DNA of 9,098 bases from SIG636 sp045604285 (GTDB lineage Bacteria; Bacillota; Clostridia; Oscillospirales; CAG-382), in the NCBI GenBank assembly GCA_045604285.1, contig JAZUNS010000089.1:1-9098 (forward strand), read 5' to 3'. The notes beneath the pieces were generated by a model. That model was not told where the DNA came from. It saw nothing but the letters and a program-made list of their open reading frames with translations, and made no database searches. A program made the translations under genes and the position numbers. Positions 6,131-9,098 of the stretch are shown in pieces (the stretch's first letter is position 1; each line of letters begins with the position of its first letter).

Positions 6131-7810
6131 TTATTCACAAATCTTGGAAGCACGTTCAATAGCTTCGTCGATGTGCTTACAGAACATCTCTTTACCGATT
6201 TTGCTATACAGGCCTGATTTTTTCATTGCACGCATAGGTTGCTCATTGACGTGTGAAAGTATAAGCTTAACGCCTTTATCGTTGCATTTTTTATAAAGCA
6301 ACTCTAAAGAATTTATGGCAGAGGCATCTATTGCGTTTACGGCTCTCATTCTAATTATCAAGCATTTTGTGTAGTCTTTTAAGGTGATATCTAATATCTT
6401 GTCTGCAACACCAAAGAACATCGGGCCGGATATTTCATAGACTCGGACATATTTAGGGACCTCACGAAGCTCAACACTATCGCTGTCGGCGGAATTTTCT
6501 ATATATTTCCAGTCAATTACAGAGCTTTCCTCGCTCATACGTTTCATAAACAACAACGCAGCGAGAAGCATACCAACTTCTATTGCTATAACCAGGTCGA
6601 ATATAACAGTCAACAAAAATGTGGCAACCATTACAATTATGTCGCTTTTGGGAGATGTTTTCACAATGTGGATAAACTTGCGCCATTCACTCATGTTATA
6701 AGCAACAATGATCAAAATAGCTGCTATTGCAGGCATAGGAATAAGCTCGGCATATGGCATCAAAAATACAAGGACTAAAAGCAAAACTACTGCGTGTATC
6801 ATGCCTGCAACGGGAGTGCGTCCGCCGTTTTTTACGTTTGCAGCCGTTCTTGCAATAGCACCGGTTGCAGGTATGCCGCCAAACATAACAGAGCATATAT
6901 TACCAAGGCCTTGGGCAACCAGCTCTGAATTTGAATTGTGCCTTGAATTCACCATGCTATCTGCCACTACGCATGATAACAGAGACTCTATAGCAGCGAG
7001 AATCGCAATGGTAAATGCGTCAGGCAAAACGTCTGATATTTTTTCAAAACTAATATTCAATCCGGCCAACTGAAACTCCGGCAGCCCTGAAGGTATCGTA
7101 TATAAATCCCCTATCGTGCTTACAGAAGATTCAAAACCCGGCAAAAATTTAACCATCAATGCGCCTACGATAACAGCTATCAAAGAAGGGGGAACACGCT
7201 TTTCAAGCTTGGGATATAAAACAAGAATAAGCAAACAGACAGCACCAACAACAAGAGCCTGCCAACTAAAAGTAGATGCAAACTCGATGTTAGCTTCAAC
7301 TTTTTCAATAGTCTCAATCGCTTTTGTTTCGGGTGAGTACGTAATCCCAAAAAGATCCTTGATTTGCCCTAAAAAAATTGTAACTGCTATTCCCGCAGTA
7401 AAACCCGTTGTAATAGTATAAGGAATAAACTTAATGAGAGAGCCAAATTTGCATATACCCATTATAACAAGTATAATGCCTGCGATAATAGTCGCAATAA
7501 TTAAGCTTTCCATTCCCTCTTCTTTCGTAGGCTTGGAAGCAACTATCCCAGCAACTACCGTAGCAAACGCTGCGGTAGGTCCGGCAATCTGCACACGACT
7601 TCCGCCTAAAAAAGAAACTATAAAACCGGCAAAAATTGCTGTATATATACCGCACTCGGGATTAACACCGGAAGCCAATGCCAACGCAATAGAAAGCGGT
7701 AAAGCAATAATCGCAACGATAACGCCTGCGATTAAGTCTTTTGCAAACTGCCCCATATTATAGTTCTTTATTGTATTAAAGAATTTAGGCTTTAGATAAA
7801 AATTATTCAT
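6131..7810 (-). CDS. SulP family anion permease with STAS domain
   Basis: This 559-residue protein belongs to the SulP/SLC26 family, which moves sulfate, bicarbonate or dicarboxylates across the cytoplasmic membrane. Residues 25-430 hold the hydrophobic transport core, with the family motifs GGSRVQIAGPTAAF (69-82), AIESLLS with Glu275 (273-279), NSRHNSNSELVAQGLGN (288-304) and GGIPATGAIARTAANVKNGGRTP (311-333). Residues about 453-559 form the cytoplasmic STAS domain, with AIDASAINSLELL at 503-515 and a basic MKKSG loop near 539-543. Length and layout are normal. The ATG at 7810 has GAGGA 10 bases upstream and a strong promoter further up. The substrate cannot be decided from sequence: annotated relatives include sulfate permeases, the bicarbonate transporter BicA and the succinate transporter DauA. 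The next gene downstream is a tiny lipoprotein; no sulfur-assimilation gene is in the window. Confidence 0.93.
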   Translation of the reverse strand: MNNFYLKPKFFNTIKNYNMGQFAKDLIAGVIVAIIALPLSIALALASGVNPECGIYTAIFAGFIVSFLGGSRVQIAGPTAAFATVVAGIVASKPTKEEGMESLIIATIIAGIILVIMGICKFGSLIKFIPYTITTGFTAGIAVTIFLGQIKDLFGITYSPETKAIETIEKVEANIEFASTFSWQALVVGAVCLLILVLYPKLEKRVPPSLIAVIVGALMVKFLPGFESSVSTIGDLYTIPSGLPEFQLAGLNISFEKISDVLPDAFTIAILAAIESLLSCVVADSMVNSRHNSNSELVAQGLGNICSVMFGGIPATGAIARTAANVKNGGRTPVAGMIHAVVLLLVLVFLMPYAELIPMPAIAAILIIVAYNMSEWRKFIHIVKTSPKSDIIVMVATFLLTVIFDLVIAIEVGMLLAALLFMKRMSEESSVIDWKYIENSADSDSVELREVPKYVRVYEISGPMFFGVADKILDITLKDYTKCLIIRMRAVNAIDASAINSLELLYKKCNDKGVKLILSHVNEQPMRAMKKSGLYSKIGKEMFCKHIDEAIERASKICE

Positions 7811-7851
7811 AACACAAATATCCTCAAATTAATTTCTTCACACAAAAAATA

Positions 7852-7880
7852 CTTATACACCAACAATTCTATAATGTCAA
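7852..7880 (-). promoter_or_regulatory. Sigma-A promoter of the SulP gene
   Basis: The minus strand has TTGACA (7880-7875), 17 bases, then TATAAG (7857-7852). This predicts a start near 7845 and a leader of about 35 bases containing the GAGGA site at 7825-7821. The promoter sits in the 100-base gap after the isomerase gene, which shows no clear terminator. Confidence 0.8.
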
Positions 7881-7910
7881 GATTAAATTTACATTTTACC
7901 AAATATAAGA

Positions 7911-8693
7911 TTAAAGCATTTTTCTAAGCTTTTTTACTGCATTATAAGCGCGTCTGTAAAATGTCTCAACATCGTATCCTACATACAAACCTGATTTTTG
8001 AGGAATTAGCTCTAAAGTCAGCGTACCGCTATAATTATATTCCTTTAAGAGTTTCATGTTTGATTTGAAATCAATTTTGCCATCAAAAGGAATCATATGT
8101 AAATCCCCGTTATATTCCATAAAATTATCATGAATATGAGTGTAGACTAATTTGTTCCCGAACAAGGGCATATACCTTCTCCCGTTTGCGAAACAAAATT
8201 CATGTCCCATATCCCAGCAAAACCGTACATTTTCAATATTGTCAAATGCCTCAAATATAAAAGCTAAATTTGCAAGCTTTCGCTGATTTTCAAAGGCCAA
8301 CACTACGTTATGCTTTACCGCCGCTTCTATCAACCTACTATATCTGTTATATCCAATTTCGTTAATTAACGGTGCATTTTCGCCGGAGCTTAAATGAACA
8401 ACCGCGATGGGAACTTCATACTTTCCACATGTAGTTACACAATCAACAAGTCTGCCGAGCATAACATCTCCTTCGTCGCCATCAAACCACATGCTGTTTA
8501 TGCCGTCAAACGGAGCATGAATAGATTCATAAAACAAATTATTCTTTATTGCCGCGTTTGCAAACTCTTCAATTTTCTTTTCGCCGGAATAACCTGTAAA
8601 AACAGCATCAAAGCCAATTTTTGAAAGCATCTCAAAAATTGTATTACAGTCCATATCAAACTGTTTAGAAAAATTAACGCCTAATTTATTCAT
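7911..8693 (-). CDS. Sugar phosphate isomerase/epimerase-like TIM barrel protein
   Basis: This 260-residue cytoplasmic protein has the xylose isomerase-like / endonuclease IV TIM-barrel fold, whose members use a divalent metal to isomerise or epimerise sugars and polyols. Strand-end motifs with likely metal ligands or catalytic residues appear in order: ESIHAPF (56-62), VVHLS (98-102), AFENQ (133-137, Glu), CWDMGHE (159-165, Asp and His), THIHDN (184-189, His), LHMIPFDGKIDF and LTLELI near the end (Glu). The ATG at 8693 is preferred over a GTG at 8711: GGGAG lies 5 bases before the ATG, and that start overlaps the upstream stop by 8 bp (ATGAATAA), a usual arrangement for coupled translation. 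The substrate is unknown and no sugar-pathway partner is in the window; DNA-repair endonuclease IV is less likely because its extra histidine motifs are not seen. Confidence 0.85.
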   Translation of the reverse strand: MNKLGVNFSKQFDMDCNTIFEMLSKIGFDAVFTGYSGEKKIEEFANAAIKNNLFYESIHAPFDGINSMWFDGDEGDVMLGRLVDCVTTCGKYEVPIAVVHLSSGENAPLINEIGYNRYSRLIEAAVKHNVVLAFENQRKLANLAFIFEAFDNIENVRFCWDMGHEFCFANGRRYMPLFGNKLVYTHIHDNFMEYNGDLHMIPFDGKIDFKSNMKLLKEYNYSGTLTLELIPQKSGLYVGYDVETFYRRAYNAVKKLRKML

Positions 8694-9039
8694 AAAAGCT
8701 CCCAAATACACAAATAGATGATTTTGAAATATACGAACTATTGATTACATATGATTCTTTTAAAGCTTTATATTCTGGTAGGAATTCCGCCGGTTTTAAT
8801 TCGTTGCGCACCAACCGATTACCTAAATTAATTAGTTTACCTTTCCCTTCGGCATATCTTCCCCAAAAAACAATAAGTATACAAAATAAATATACGATTA
8901 TACCCAAAATTGACAACAATGGACATTCAATTCCACTGCTACTAAACACAGCCCATAAAGCTATAGCAACGCTTCCCAAAATAAGATAGCATACTGCCAC
9001 AATCAATATTTTTCTAAAACTCTTGTTTGTCAAAAACAT
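8686..9039 (-). CDS. Hypothetical small two-pass membrane protein
   Basis: I do not recognise a named family for this 117-residue protein. A short basic N-terminus (Lys6, Arg9, Lys10) precedes two transmembrane helices at about 11-33 and 41-59, joined by a short outside loop. By the positive-inside rule both ends face the cytoplasm. Residues 60-95 form a charged region (RYAEGKGKLINLGN, then VRNELKPAEFLPEY) that looks helical; the last 20 residues are polar and end in VFGSFYE. The ATG at 9039 has only GGTGG 4 bases upstream, so the start is a little uncertain. It overlaps the TIM-barrel gene by 8 bp, so the two are probably made together. The C-terminus might be a shortened form of a longer cytoplasmic domain, but this cannot be shown from the window. 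Confidence 0.7.
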   Translation of the reverse strand: MFLTNKSFRKILIVAVCYLILGSVAIALWAVFSSSGIECPLLSILGIIVYLFCILIVFWGRYAEGKGKLINLGNRLVRNELKPAEFLPEYKALKESYVINSSYISKSSICVFGSFYE

Positions 9040-9051
9040 AAAACCACCGCC

Positions 9052-9071
9052 TACTATGATAGTATATCATA
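9052..9071. promoter_or_regulatory. Overlapping palindromes over the -10 box and start site
   Basis: Two inverted repeats overlap here: TACTATGATAGTA (9052-9064) and TATGATA-GTA-TATCATA (9055-9071, a perfect 7-3-7). They cover the likely -10 box and start point, a usual place for a repressor. AT-rich DNA gives such symmetry by chance fairly often. Confidence 0.3.
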
Positions 9072-9089
9072 TAATCAAAAGAGCTGCAA
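9061..9089 (-). promoter_or_regulatory. Likely promoter of the membrane protein/isomerase unit
   Basis: The minus strand has TTGCAG (9089-9084), 17 bases, then TATACT (9066-9061). The -10 box is good and the -35 moderate. A transcript start near 9054 would give a leader of about 15 bases to the ATG at 9039. Confidence 0.5.
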
Positions 9090-9098
9090 TACTGAAGT

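Noticed and set aside
7879..7915. Two direct copies of AAGATTAAA around the end of the isomerase gene and the sulP -35 box
   Set aside because: Only 9 AT-rich bases and two copies; one lies in a stop-codon context. Not enough to claim a binding-site repeat.
8694..8711. Earlier GTG start for the TIM-barrel protein
   Set aside because: The ATG at 8693 has GGGAG at a usable distance and a classic stop/start overlap; the extra six residues add nothing typical of the family.
1..9098. Search for CRISPR arrays, tRNA or rRNA genes, insertion sequences, toxin-antitoxin or defence genes
   Set aside because: No repeat-spacer pattern, cloverleaf, transposase, terminal inverted repeats or defence-type domains were seen; all genes are co-oriented and of similar composition.

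Overview
The window looks like chromosomal DNA of a low-GC Gram-positive bacterium, most likely an anaerobic member of the Clostridia. The reasons are the AT-rich base composition, strong AAGGAG/GGAGG-type ribosome binding sites, several GTG or TTG starts, textbook sigma-A promoters (TTGACA, 17 bp, TATAAT-like), short U-tailed terminators, and the type of polyamine transporter and DD-carboxypeptidase present. A species cannot be named from this sequence alone. All ten genes lie on the minus strand, so the genes read from the right edge to the left. The largest gene-free gap is about 190 bases, upstream of potA. There are no tRNA, rRNA, CRISPR or mobile-element signals.

Right part (9098 to 7911): a two-gene unit of a small two-pass membrane protein of unknown function, overlapping by 8 bp a sugar-phosphate isomerase/epimerase-like TIM-barrel protein (xylose isomerase / endonuclease IV fold). 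A likely promoter with overlapping palindromes sits at the window edge.

Middle (7880 to 5826): a SulP-family anion permease with a C-terminal STAS domain, driven by its own good sigma-A promoter. It is followed by a tiny lipoprotein gene whose mature part is built of four 11-residue (hendecad) repeats and which ends at a strong intrinsic terminator.

Left part (5756 to 54): a complete polyamine ABC importer operon, potA-potB-potC-potD, with 8-bp, 4-bp overlaps and an 11-base gap. It starts from a near-consensus promoter whose -35 box lies in a palindrome. The importer should move spermidine/putrescine inward: PotD binds the substrate, PotB and PotC form the channel, and PotA hydrolyses ATP. 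PotD is unusual in having a C-terminal transmembrane anchor and no lipobox. Eight bases after potD comes a small unknown gene with a C-terminal zinc-ribbon-like cysteine cluster. Then, after a long hairpin, comes a penicillin-binding-protein-like D-Ala-D-Ala carboxypeptidase (peptidase S11) for cell-wall trimming, closed by a terminator near the left edge. Bases 1 to 53 hold nothing I can identify.

Overall this is mostly housekeeping transport and cell-envelope DNA. I see no defence island, biosynthetic cluster or clearly new multi-gene system. The points most worth a second look are the membrane-anchored PotD, the hendecad lipoprotein, the potA operator-like palindrome and the small zinc-ribbon protein.
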